Below, in pieces: positions 15,317 through 23,555 of a stretch of 63,323 nucleotides of DNA (position 1 is its first letter; each line of letters opens with the position of its first letter). The position numbers were made by a program, and so were the translations under genes. This DNA comes from an uncultured Selenomonas sp. (GTDB lineage: Bacteria > Bacillota > Negativicutes > Selenomonadales > Selenomonadaceae): positions 1 to 63,323 of the forward strand of contig CAMVGU010000019.1 in assembly GCA_947167105.1 (NCBI GenBank). Direction: 5' to 3'. The notes below the pieces were generated by a model. It made no database searches. It was given only the letters and a program-made list of their open reading frames with translations, and had not been told where the DNA came from.

Positions 15317-16261
15317 TTGGAAAGCACGACACAAAAACCGGAAGCACAGGCAAAAAAGGAATATACAATCAAATTCATTCCCAGCCACGGAGGCTCCACC
15401 AAGAGCCTGAAGGTGCCGGTGGCGCTCCTGAAATACGGCGCAGGCTCCCTTATAGTCCTGGCCATGCTCTTTGTGGGAGCTGTCAGCTTCTCGGTCTATT
15501 CCACCATGGCGGCCCGGGACGGCGCTGCCCAGCTTACGGATCTGCGCTCGGTGAATGGCATCCAGCAGGAGCAGCTTCTGCAGCTCTCGAAAAAAGCCAA
15601 TGCCCTGCAAAATGAACTGGACCGGCTGACAGAGCTTGAACAGCAACTGCGCCGCCAATCCGGTACTGCTCCTGCCAAGGAAGAACCATCCAGCAGCGGC
15701 ACCCATGACGGCCAGGGGGGCCCCTATGCAGAGCCGGATTTAGGCAACGTCACGGAAGTCCTGAGCCAGGTGGAGCAGCAGCTCGCCCTGCGCCGTACTT
15801 CCCTCCTGGAGCTGCAAAGCGACCTCAAAGCCCGGCAGGAAAAACTGGGGGTAGCCGGTGCCTTCAGCCTGACAGGCCCCTCCATCACCACCCCCGGCAT
15901 CTGGCCCTGCCAGGGAGATGTCAGCTCCCCCTACGGCCTCCGCTGGGGCGGCTCCGACTTCCATCCAGGCATCGACATTGCCAATGAAATGGGCACCCCC
16001 ATCGTCGCCACCGCAGACGGAGTAGTCACCACAGCAGGCTACAACATGGGCGGCTACGGCAATATGGTTGACATAGACCACGGCAACGGCATCATGACCC
16101 GCTACGGACACGGCTCCCAGGTGGTGGTGACGGCAGGCCAGCATGTAAAGCGGGGCCAGGTCATCATGTACATGGGCTCCACCGGCTTCTCCACCGGCCC
16201 CCACTGCCACTACGAAGTACGAATCAACGGCGAGGCCGTAAATCCCGCCAGTTATCTGTAA
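15317..16261 (+). CDS. M23 (LytM-type) peptidase with N-terminal membrane anchor
   Basis: A 314-residue protein: short cytoplasmic tail, membrane helix (about 45-67), coiled coil (about 78-115), low-complexity linker, then an M23 domain (about 205-310). Zinc-site motifs are FHPGIDIA (HxxxD) and HCHYEV (HxH), with RYGHGS between them, so the site looks complete. TTG 15317 is chosen because GGGGAGG lies ten bases before it; an in-frame TTG at 15296 would put the binding site inside the gene. It likely cuts peptidoglycan or regulates amidases in the periplasm. It ends the parAB operon. Confidence 0.85.
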   Translation: MESTTQKPEAQAKKEYTIKFIPSHGGSTKSLKVPVALLKYGAGSLIVLAMLFVGAVSFSVYSTMAARDGAAQLTDLRSVNGIQQEQLLQLSKKANALQNELDRLTELEQQLRRQSGTAPAKEEPSSSGTHDGQGGPYAEPDLGNVTEVLSQVEQQLALRRTSLLELQSDLKARQEKLGVAGAFSLTGPSITTPGIWPCQGDVSSPYGLRWGGSDFHPGIDIANEMGTPIVATADGVVTTAGYNMGGYGNMVDIDHGNGIMTRYGHGSQVVVTAGQHVKRGQVIMYMGSTGFSTGPHCHYEVRINGEAVNPASYL

Positions 16262-16296
16262 AAAATATCCCCTGCCTCAGGCGGGGGATATTTTTA
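16261..16296 (+). terminator. terminator of the parAB operon
   Basis: Stem AAATATCCCC / GGGGATATTT with a T run, overlapping the peptidase stop codon. Confidence 0.85.
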
Positions 16297-16358
16297 GTGC
16301 ACCCGGCGGCGCACGTTTCTAACATGAATGTTACATCCTTTTTGAATTTTTTTGAGCG

Positions 16359-16575
16359 TTACCAATCCCAATCCGCGCGCTTCAAGTGCTTGCCCACCAC
16401 TTTTTCCGCATAATCCCAGGCTTCGTCCCTCGTAATTTCTTTTCCGTTCAGACCGTATTTGTTTGCTCTCAGCCCTCCATCATCGCAATACGCATCAATA
16501 CCAAGACTTGTCCACGACTCTTGAACATCGTAGCCGCCACCTTTGAGAAAGAGGGATGTCTTGCCCTGACGATCA
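16359..16575 (-). pseudogene. remnant paralogue of the double-glycine leader peptide gene
   Basis: An open frame without start codon or ribosome binding site. Its tail (LGIDAYCDDGGLRANKYGLN, then GKEITRDEAWDYAEKVVGK) parallels the C-terminal part of the neighbouring leader-peptide gene (LGFESHDKGGLLKDNTYTEI, then GKKFSQDELMKTLKEK). The leader half is missing and the frame runs back into that gene's terminator. Probably a 5'-truncated duplicate. Confidence 0.45.
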
Positions 16576-16588
16576 CAACGATGATACC

Positions 16589-16624
16589 AAAAAGCCCCCG
16601 CCGAAATGACGGGGACGGGGCTGC
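16589..16624 (-). terminator. terminator of the leader-peptide gene
   Basis: On the minus strand AGCCCCGTCCCC pairs with GGCGGGGGCT, followed by TTTTTGG. Confidence 0.7.
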
Positions 16625-16645
16625 TGGTGTTTTAGTTTACAATTA

Positions 16646-16978
16646 CTACCTAATTTTTGACCAATTTGGGGCCGCCCCAGTACACTTCTCCTTGAGGGTC
16701 TTCATAAGCTCATCCTGGGAGAATTTCTTGCCGGTGGAAATCTCGGTATAGGTATTGTCCTTTAAAAGGCCGCCTTTGTCATGGGACTCAAAGCCCAGTC
16801 CCTTGAGGGCATCCCGCATGCTGTCAAAGTTCACTCCGCCGATGTCGTTAAACATATTCTTGTACCCGGCCTTCTCCAGGAATCCGGCCACTTCCATGCT
16901 CTGGAGATAAGTCCCCCCTGCTACCCCTTCCAGTTCCTGCTCATTCAGCTTGCGGTTTGCGAATTTCTTGTCTGCCAT
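16646..16978 (-). CDS. double-glycine leader peptide, bacteriocin-like
   Basis: A 110-residue protein with a classical double-glycine leader: KLNEQELEGVAGG at about residues 10-22, the site cut by C39 peptidase ABC exporters. The mature part (about 88 residues) is mildly acidic, Gly-rich, with one Cys near the C-terminus, and no modification-enzyme motif. AAAGGAG lies about ten bases before the ATG. No C39 transporter or immunity gene is visible nearby. It could be a bacteriocin, a signalling peptide, or a secreted protein. A truncated paralogue lies downstream. Confidence 0.6.
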   Translation of the reverse strand: MADKKFANRKLNEQELEGVAGGTYLQSMEVAGFLEKAGYKNMFNDIGGVNFDSMRDALKGLGFESHDKGGLLKDNTYTEISTGKKFSQDELMKTLKEKCTGAAPNWSKIR

Positions 16979-17080
16979 GATAAATCTCTCCTTTGTGAAA
17001 TCCTTTGTTCGTATCTCTTTGTACTTTATACGTTTGGGAAGGGAAAATGTTACATGAAAGTAAAAAAAATTTTAGTCACT

Positions 17081-17108
17081 TTGACAGTGGGCAGGAATTT
17101 GCTACAAT
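17081..17108 (+). promoter_or_regulatory. promoter of the first AAA/PD-(D/E)XK gene
   Basis: TTGACA (17081-17086), 16 bases, TACAAT (17103-17108). The gene starts about 40 bases downstream. Confidence 0.75.
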
Positions 17109-17146
17109 AAAGGACAAGAAGAATAATGAGGACGGAGGGTGAAGAT

Positions 17147-18787
17147 GTGGAGGAAAAGAGAAGAAGGCTGCCCATTGGGGTGCAGAGCTTTGCCAGCCTG
17201 AGAGAGGAAGGTTTCCTATATGTGGACAAGACCCGCTATATCCACAAGCTTGTCCAGGAAAGCAAGCAATACTTCCTCAGCCGTCCCCGACGTTTTGGCA
17301 AGAGCCTGTTCCTCTCTACCCTGAAAGCCTATTGGGAAGGGAAGCAGGAGTTCTTTGAGGGGCTGGAGATAGAGAAACTGGAAAAGGACAATGAGAAAGC
17401 CTTTGAGCCTTATCCTGTCTTCTACTTTGATTTCAACGGGCAGAACTACCAGAGGGAGACAGCCCTGGAGGATGTGCTGGACAAGATGCTCAGGAACTGG
17501 GAAGCGGAGTATGGCTGCGATGGACAAGGGACATTGAGCGATCGTTTCCAATCATTGTTAAAATCTGCCAAGAAAAAGACCGGCAAGGGCTGTGTGGTGC
17601 TGGTAGACGAGTATGACAAGCCTCTTTTGGTCGGCGAGGAAACGCGACATCCTGTCGCCCCGCCGACACTAGGCCATCCCTGGCCGTCGGAGGTTTTGGA
17701 AAACAACGCTTTGGAGGAACACAACAAGGCAGTTTTCAAAGGTTTCTTCGGCACCCTGAAAAGCTATGACGAGTATCTGCGCTTTGTCTTTATCACCGGA
17801 GTGACAAAGTTCAGCAAGGTCAGCATTTTCAGCGATTTGAACCAGCTCAGGGACATTTCCCTGGAAAGTGATTATGCCGAAATTTGCGGCATCACCCAGC
17901 AGGAATTGGAAAAGGTCTTTGCTCCGGAAATAGCAGCCATGGCCAAGAGCCAAAAGATAGGCCAGGCAGAATGCCTGACAGCCCTGAAAAAGTTTTATGA
18001 CGGCTATCATTTTTCCACACAAGGGGAGGGAGTTTATAATCCTTTCAGCCTGCTGAATGCCTTTGCCTCCAGGGAATTCAGGTCATACTGGTTCGCCACC
18101 GGCACTCCTACTTTCCTGGTGCGGAGAGTGAGGGAAATCAGATTGGATGCCAGCCGCTTCACCGACCGCACTCTGTACGCTGACCTGGACGATCTGACGG
18201 ACTATCGTTATGAAAATCCAAATCCCATTCCCCTGCTTTATCAAACAGGGTATCTTACCATTTGGGACTACGACGAGCGCAGGCAACGCTATACTCTGGG
18301 ATTCCCCAACAGAGAGGTCAAGTACAGCTTCCTCAAGAGCCTTTTGCCGGATTTTGCCCCGGCAGCCATCCCCGGCCGGGGAACGGATATATTCTCCCTG
18401 GATGACTGCCTGGAGGCAGGGGATACGGAGGGCATGCGTGATATCCTCACCGCCCTTTTTGCCAGCATTCCCTACACCACAGATGATGCACCCTTCGAGC
18501 ACTATTTCCAGTCGGTGCTCTATATAGTCTTCACCCTGCTGGGCCAGTATGTCCACTGCGAAGTCCACAGCAGCCGCGGACGGGCCGACTGCATTTTGGA
18601 AACGGATAAGTTTGTCTATATCTTCGAGTTCAAGGTGGGAAAGAGCGCCAGGGAGGCTTTGGAGCAGATAGAGGCAAAGGGCTACGCCGCGCCATATGCC
18701 GCAGATAAGCGGCAGGTCTTTAAGATTGGCGTAAGCTTCGACAGGGAGGAAAGGAAACTGGCGGAGTGGCAGGTGAAGGAAAGCTGA
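17147..18787 (+). CDS. AAA-ATPase-like/PD-(D/E)XK nuclease protein, paralogue 1
   Basis: A 546-residue protein of the AAA-ATPase-like (Pfam 09820) plus PD-(D/E)XK (Pfam 08011) family. It starts at GTG 17147, matching the ATG of its paralogue. P-loop RPRRFGKSL is at about 47-55, Walker B VVLVDEYDKPL near 152-162, and the nuclease motif GRADCIL...FEFKV near 474-495. After the Walker B it carries about 20 extra residues (from VGEETRHPVAPP to GHPWPS) that the paralogue lacks. These are encoded by palindromic DNA (GCGACATCCTGTCGC, GGCCATCCCTGGCC). The family is very common in gut anaerobes; its role is unknown, possibly selfish or defensive. Confidence 0.8.
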   Translation: MEEKRRRLPIGVQSFASLREEGFLYVDKTRYIHKLVQESKQYFLSRPRRFGKSLFLSTLKAYWEGKQEFFEGLEIEKLEKDNEKAFEPYPVFYFDFNGQNYQRETALEDVLDKMLRNWEAEYGCDGQGTLSDRFQSLLKSAKKKTGKGCVVLVDEYDKPLLVGEETRHPVAPPTLGHPWPSEVLENNALEEHNKAVFKGFFGTLKSYDEYLRFVFITGVTKFSKVSIFSDLNQLRDISLESDYAEICGITQQELEKVFAPEIAAMAKSQKIGQAECLTALKKFYDGYHFSTQGEGVYNPFSLLNAFASREFRSYWFATGTPTFLVRRVREIRLDASRFTDRTLYADLDDLTDYRYENPNPIPLLYQTGYLTIWDYDERRQRYTLGFPNREVKYSFLKSLLPDFAPAAIPGRGTDIFSLDDCLEAGDTEGMRDILTALFASIPYTTDDAPFEHYFQSVLYIVFTLLGQYVHCEVHSSRGRADCILETDKFVYIFEFKVGKSAREALEQIEAKGYAAPYAADKRQVFKIGVSFDREERKLAEWQVKES

Positions 18788-18850
18788 CTTATGCTTGCAA
18801 CCTGTACTGAAAGAATCCTCTTATACTCGCGAACAATGAAAAACATGAAA

Positions 18851-18985
18851 TATAACGAGGCAGAAGATGTCCCCCACTTCTGTAAGTGGAGGTGTACATC
18901 TTAGCAGGCGGGAGCATATCTCCCGCCTCGTTGAAAGGCCGAGAGGAGGATTTGCCTACGGCAAATCTGGAACAATGGCCTTATA
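18851..18985 (+). repeat. three-hairpin element, copy 2 (diverged, compensated)
   Basis: Same architecture as copy 1 but with paired changes: the outer stem of the third hairpin is AAGGCC/GGCCTT instead of AACGCC/GGCGTT, and the inner stem is GATTTGC/GCAAATC instead of GCTTTGTC/GACAAAGC. It ends 23 bases before the start of the next gene. Confidence 0.8.
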
Positions 18986-19008
18986 ACTGAGGACGGAGGC
19001 TGAGGACA

Positions 19009-20589
19009 ATGGAGGAAAAGAGAAGAAGGCTGCCTATTGGGGTGCAGAGCTTTGCCAAGCTGAGAGAGGGAGGTTTCATATATGTGGACAAGACCCGCTA
19101 TATCTACAAGCTTGCCCAGGAAAGCAGCCAGTACTTCCTCAGCCGTCCCCGGCGTTTTGGCAAGAGCCTGTTCCTCTCTACCCTAAAAGCCTATTGGGAA
19201 GGGAAGAAGGAGCTTTTTGAGGGGCTGGAGATAAAGAAACTGGAAAATGACAATAAGAAAGCCTTTGAGCCTTACCCTGTCTTCTACTTTGATTTCAACG
19301 GGCAGAACTACCAGAGGGAGACAGCGCTGGAGGATGTGCTGGCAGAGCATCTGGCGAAATGGGAAAAGATATATGGCGGTGATGACAAGCTATCTCTGTC
19401 GGGGCGTTTCAGAAGTCTTATCAGAGCAGCAGCGGAAAAGACCGGCAAGGGCTGCGTGGTGCTGGTGGATGAGTATGATAAGGCGTTACTGGAAACACTT
19501 GAAAATAACACTCTGGAGGAACACAACAAGGCAGTTTTCAAAGGTTTCTTCGGCACCCTGAAAAGCTATGACGAGTATCTGCGCTTTGTCTTTATCACCG
19601 GAGTGACAAAGTTCAGCAAGGTCAGCATTTTCAGCGATTTGAACCAGCTCAGGGATATTTCCCTGGAGGAAGGATTTAGTGCTGTTTGCGGCATGACTGC
19701 CGAAGAAGTCCGCAGTTGTTTTCAGCCAGAGTTGACAAATCTAGCCAGGAAGCAAGGACTGGAAAATGCTGAATGTCTGCGTAAACTAGCTGAAATGTAT
19801 GATGGCTATCATTTCAGCCCTAAAAGCCCAGGTATTTATAACCCCTTTAGCCTGCTGAATGCACTGGCAGCAGGTGCTTTCCGTGCCTATTGGTTTTCCA
19901 CCGGTACGCCTACTTTCCTGGTACAGCGTCTGAAAAAAATGCACTTTAATGTAAGACAATTTGATGAAGAAGAAATTTACATCGAAGAAGAAATTCTGAC
20001 AGATTATCGGGCAGACAGCCACGAGATTGTGCCCTTGCTTTATCAGACAGGTTATCTTACCATTGTGGGTTACGAAAGAGAAACCGGCTTGTACATTGTA
20101 GGTTTCCCCAATAAAGAAGTTAGGATGGCTTTTTTGAGAAGCCTTTTGCCGGAATACACCCCCGTGGCTGTCACAGGCAGCGGCAGGGATGTCCTCTCTC
20201 TGCGCAACCGCATCCTGGCAGGGGATACGGAGGGCATGCGGGATATCCTCACCGCCCTTTTTGCCAGCATTCCCTATACCACAGATGATGCACCCTTCGA
20301 GCACTATTTCCAGTCGGTGCTCTATATAGTCTTCACCCTGCTGGGCCAGTATGTCCACTGCGAAGTCCACAGCAGCCGCGGACGGGCTGACTGTATTCTG
20401 GAAACGGATAAGTTTGTTTACATCTTCGAGTTCAAGGTGGGAAAGAGCGCCAGGGAAGCCCTGGAGCAGATAGAGGCAAAAGGATACGCCGCGCCATATG
20501 CCGCAGATTCCAGACAGCTTTTCAAGATCGGCGTAAGCTTCGACGGGGAGGAAAGGAAACTGGCGGAGTGGGAAGTGAGGGAAAGCTGA
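19009..20589 (+). CDS. AAA-ATPase-like/PD-(D/E)XK nuclease protein, paralogue 2
   Basis: A 526-residue protein with the same domains as paralogue 1: RPRRFGKSL, VVLVDEYDKAL, and GRADCIL...FEFKV. The first 230 and last 125 residues are nearly identical to paralogue 1, even in synonymous sites. Residues about 230-400 are clearly different and more A/T-rich. This mosaic suggests recombination or swapping of the middle, probably specificity, region. GGAGG precedes the ATG, and a three-hairpin element forms its leader. Confidence 0.8.
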   Translation: MEEKRRRLPIGVQSFAKLREGGFIYVDKTRYIYKLAQESSQYFLSRPRRFGKSLFLSTLKAYWEGKKELFEGLEIKKLENDNKKAFEPYPVFYFDFNGQNYQRETALEDVLAEHLAKWEKIYGGDDKLSLSGRFRSLIRAAAEKTGKGCVVLVDEYDKALLETLENNTLEEHNKAVFKGFFGTLKSYDEYLRFVFITGVTKFSKVSIFSDLNQLRDISLEEGFSAVCGMTAEEVRSCFQPELTNLARKQGLENAECLRKLAEMYDGYHFSPKSPGIYNPFSLLNALAAGAFRAYWFSTGTPTFLVQRLKKMHFNVRQFDEEEIYIEEEILTDYRADSHEIVPLLYQTGYLTIVGYERETGLYIVGFPNKEVRMAFLRSLLPEYTPVAVTGSGRDVLSLRNRILAGDTEGMRDILTALFASIPYTTDDAPFEHYFQSVLYIVFTLLGQYVHCEVHSSRGRADCILETDKFVYIFEFKVGKSAREALEQIEAKGYAAPYAADSRQLFKIGVSFDGEERKLAEWEVRES

Positions 20590-20596
20590 CAAGGGA

Positions 20597-23344
20597 CTAT
20601 CCCTTTGCCAGTTCCTGATACATCTTCAGCAATTCCGCCACGCAGTCGGCTTCGGTAAAGCCCTTGACGGGGAAGCCGTAGGCTGCCATCACGGCTCTGT
20701 CATTGGCCTGATGGGCACGGCGCAGCTCCGGGGGCATGGTGACTTCATCGTAGAGGTCAGCCAGGCTGGCATCCGGGTAGAGGGCACGGGCGTCCAGGAT
20801 TGCCTGGGCGCTTTTTTCTATGGCGGATTTTTGAGAGACTGTGGGGTTGGGCCAGGGGAAGTTATTGTAGACAATATCCTTGGAATAGCGATAATCACTT
20901 TTTAATCTTCCTGCAACTGCTCTCATCCATGCCATATGGACATTGGAAATCAAAACTCCAAAATGATATAATTCTGCATTTTGGATAATCTGCACTTGAT
21001 TAGTGGGGATTGTATCCCCATCAAAATATGCCATTGGAATATATCTGCGCCGTTCCGATGATACCATGGGAAGGGCAATATAACGACTTGGATTCAAAGT
21101 GTCTCTAAATGTTGTTGGCGTATCGGCTAACTTCTGTGTCCCCTTGTCTTTCATAGCCAATCTATTTTCACGGCATAGCTGGACACGCTGATAGATGGCA
21201 GGATGCTTTTTTATCTCCGTAGGTGTAACACCAACCAACCATAGCACATACCTTAACTCATTGTGGAGCAACTCTCTGCCCCCAATCAATCGTTTAATAT
21301 ATTTCTCACATCCTTTGAATTTTTCATAATCAGTTTTTTCTATTTTCAGGGCATCTCCATCAAGGGGAACATTGCCGTTTTGCATTTTTGGAACGTCGCA
21401 TATTGGCGTTTTACTGATGTGAATAAACACATTGGGAGCATCCATTAAGTAGCCGTTTATATTGTGGCATTCCTTTATAGAACCACCAAAGTATAACACC
21501 TTTGCCCCCGTAGTTGCACCTGCATGAAAACCGATTACAACGCAGAACACAGCCGCTTGCTTTTTTGATTCACTACTCCACTTGAAGGTTCTATGAGCAA
21601 AGTCGATAGTTACTCCATATTCGGTGAATAATTCTTCCCACAGCGCAGAAACCTGTTCGCCCTGTGTTATGGAATTCGTCGATACATATGCACATTTGAT
21701 GGAGGTGCCCTGTATATACATTGAAGCTTTTTTATACCAGCAAGCTACATAATCAATATCCTTATAATTGAAGAAATTAGCTACATCCTTAATTTGAGCG
21801 TCTGTGCGATAGCGGCGACCAGCAAAAGGCGGATTCCCCATTATATAGCTACATTTCTCCCTGGGCAGAACTGCCTCCCACTTTAGTCTCAGTGCATTCC
21901 CTTCCACAATATTGGTATAGCTTTTCAGGGGCAGGAAATCAATGCTTTCATTGACAATCTGCTCCGTTTCCGCCAACATCTGGCTTTCTGCTATCCAGAG
22001 GGCAGTCTTGGCCACCGTCACGGCAAAATCATTGATTTCTATACCGTAAAACTGGTTAATGCTGACCTTGATAAAGCTGTATTCCTCACCGAAATCCAGG
22101 GTGAGGGATTTTTCTTTATACATTTCCAGCAGCACATTGTTCTCCAGCCGTCTAAGGGAAATGTAGGCTTCCGTAAGGAAATTGCCGCTGCCGCAGGCGG
22201 GGTCAAGGAAGGTAAGGGAGGCGAGCTTGTCCTGGAATTCCCCCAGCTTTTTCTTCCGCACATTTGGCTGCTTGCCTGCCCTGATGTCCTCAAATTCCTG
22301 CTTCAAGGAAGTTAGGAACAGGGGGTCGATAACTTTGTGGATATTTTCAAGGGAGGTGTAGTGCATGCCACCCTTGCGGCGGGTCTCCGGGTTCAGGGTG
22401 CTTTCAAAAACGGCGCCGAAGATGGTGGGAGAGATGCCTGACCAGTCAAAATCCTTGCTGGCATGGCTTATAAGGAGCTCTATAATCTCCTGAGTAAAGG
22501 TGGGAATCTCAATATCCTCGTCGGCAAAGAGTCCCCCATTGATATAGGGAAAGGCAGCCAGGCCCTCCTCAAGATAGGGGTCACGCTGTTCCGGGGGCGT
22601 GTCCAGCACACGGAACAGCTCTTTCAGGTCGGTACGCATATGCTTAGGGTCGGTGGCGGCGAGGAAGTCGTGGAACATGTTTTTCCTGCCTAAGATGCCC
22701 GCATCCTCGGCATAGAGGAGAAAGACAATCCTTACGCACAGTTTGTTCAGGCTTTGCTGGGCTGCTTCGCTGTCGGGATTTTTGTAGCGGCCTAAGAGGG
22801 CATTGTAAAGCTTCCCTACTATCTCCCCCGCCTGCATGGAAAGCTCCATTTCCTTCTGGATATTATGATCCTGAACGCTGACCAGGAATTGCAAGCGATA
22901 ATACTCTTTGGGCAAATCCTCCAGCCGCAGCACCTCCGGCTTCATCTGGGGATTTTCCATATCGTAGATATGGAATTCCTGAAAATTGCAGGCCACAATC
23001 CAGCGGGGCCGCTCGCTGTAGGAAAACTCAGCCGCATAGCGTTTGGCCTGCTGATAGGGAGTGAGGTAGGTGCCGTCAGACTGGCGAATGGGCTTTGTGA
23101 GATCCTTGCCCAGGCTTTTCTGCTCAATGATAACATGGGTGGCAGGGATAGTAATATCCACAAAGCTGGCATGCCCAAGCTGCACCTTCTTCTCAAAATC
23201 CACAAATCCGGCCGGGTCCTCTACCCCGTAAACTTTCTGCAAAAGCTCGATCCAAAACTTCTGGCTGTGCTGCTTCTCGTCCCCTATACCCTGCCACTTA
23301 GCCGCAAATTCCGCCGCCGCTTTTTTCTGCATTGCACTGTCCAT
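20597..23344 (-). CDS. MmeI-like type IIL restriction-modification enzyme
   Basis: A 915-residue single-chain enzyme, the usual MmeI length. The N-terminal nuclease has FVDITIP...IIEQKS (PD-ExK) at about 60-75, then a helical spacer. The N6-adenine methylase has FLDPACGSGNFL (SAM motif) near residue 380 and MGNPPF (catalytic) near 515. A target-recognition region (about 640-830) and C-terminal helices follow. All catalytic motifs look complete. The frame runs on upstream of 23344, but that part is the antisense of the OPT gene, so MDSAMQ at 23344 is taken as the start. The middle third is more A/T-rich than its surroundings, suggesting exchange of the recognition domain. Confidence 0.88.
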   Translation of the reverse strand: MDSAMQKKAAAEFAAKWQGIGDEKQHSQKFWIELLQKVYGVEDPAGFVDFEKKVQLGHASFVDITIPATHVIIEQKSLGKDLTKPIRQSDGTYLTPYQQAKRYAAEFSYSERPRWIVACNFQEFHIYDMENPQMKPEVLRLEDLPKEYYRLQFLVSVQDHNIQKEMELSMQAGEIVGKLYNALLGRYKNPDSEAAQQSLNKLCVRIVFLLYAEDAGILGRKNMFHDFLAATDPKHMRTDLKELFRVLDTPPEQRDPYLEEGLAAFPYINGGLFADEDIEIPTFTQEIIELLISHASKDFDWSGISPTIFGAVFESTLNPETRRKGGMHYTSLENIHKVIDPLFLTSLKQEFEDIRAGKQPNVRKKKLGEFQDKLASLTFLDPACGSGNFLTEAYISLRRLENNVLLEMYKEKSLTLDFGEEYSFIKVSINQFYGIEINDFAVTVAKTALWIAESQMLAETEQIVNESIDFLPLKSYTNIVEGNALRLKWEAVLPREKCSYIMGNPPFAGRRYRTDAQIKDVANFFNYKDIDYVACWYKKASMYIQGTSIKCAYVSTNSITQGEQVSALWEELFTEYGVTIDFAHRTFKWSSESKKQAAVFCVVIGFHAGATTGAKVLYFGGSIKECHNINGYLMDAPNVFIHISKTPICDVPKMQNGNVPLDGDALKIEKTDYEKFKGCEKYIKRLIGGRELLHNELRYVLWLVGVTPTEIKKHPAIYQRVQLCRENRLAMKDKGTQKLADTPTTFRDTLNPSRYIALPMVSSERRRYIPMAYFDGDTIPTNQVQIIQNAELYHFGVLISNVHMAWMRAVAGRLKSDYRYSKDIVYNNFPWPNPTVSQKSAIEKSAQAILDARALYPDASLADLYDEVTMPPELRRAHQANDRAVMAAYGFPVKGFTEADCVAELLKMYQELAKG

Positions 23345-23555
23345 TGCTCCCACCGTCCTTTTGGAATTTTCAAAATATATTGTAGCACAGCCGGGAGATT
23401 TTTTCCAGAGCAGGGGAATACCAAACTTGCAGCATTTCCGGTGCTCCCTTTGGTCTTGGGCAAACTCCGGCCCAGTGAAATCCCCGTTGCCATCAGCCGA
23501 AAACCGTTGTAGAATTAAAAGCCTGGAACAAAGAACATTAAGGAGCGGACACTTC

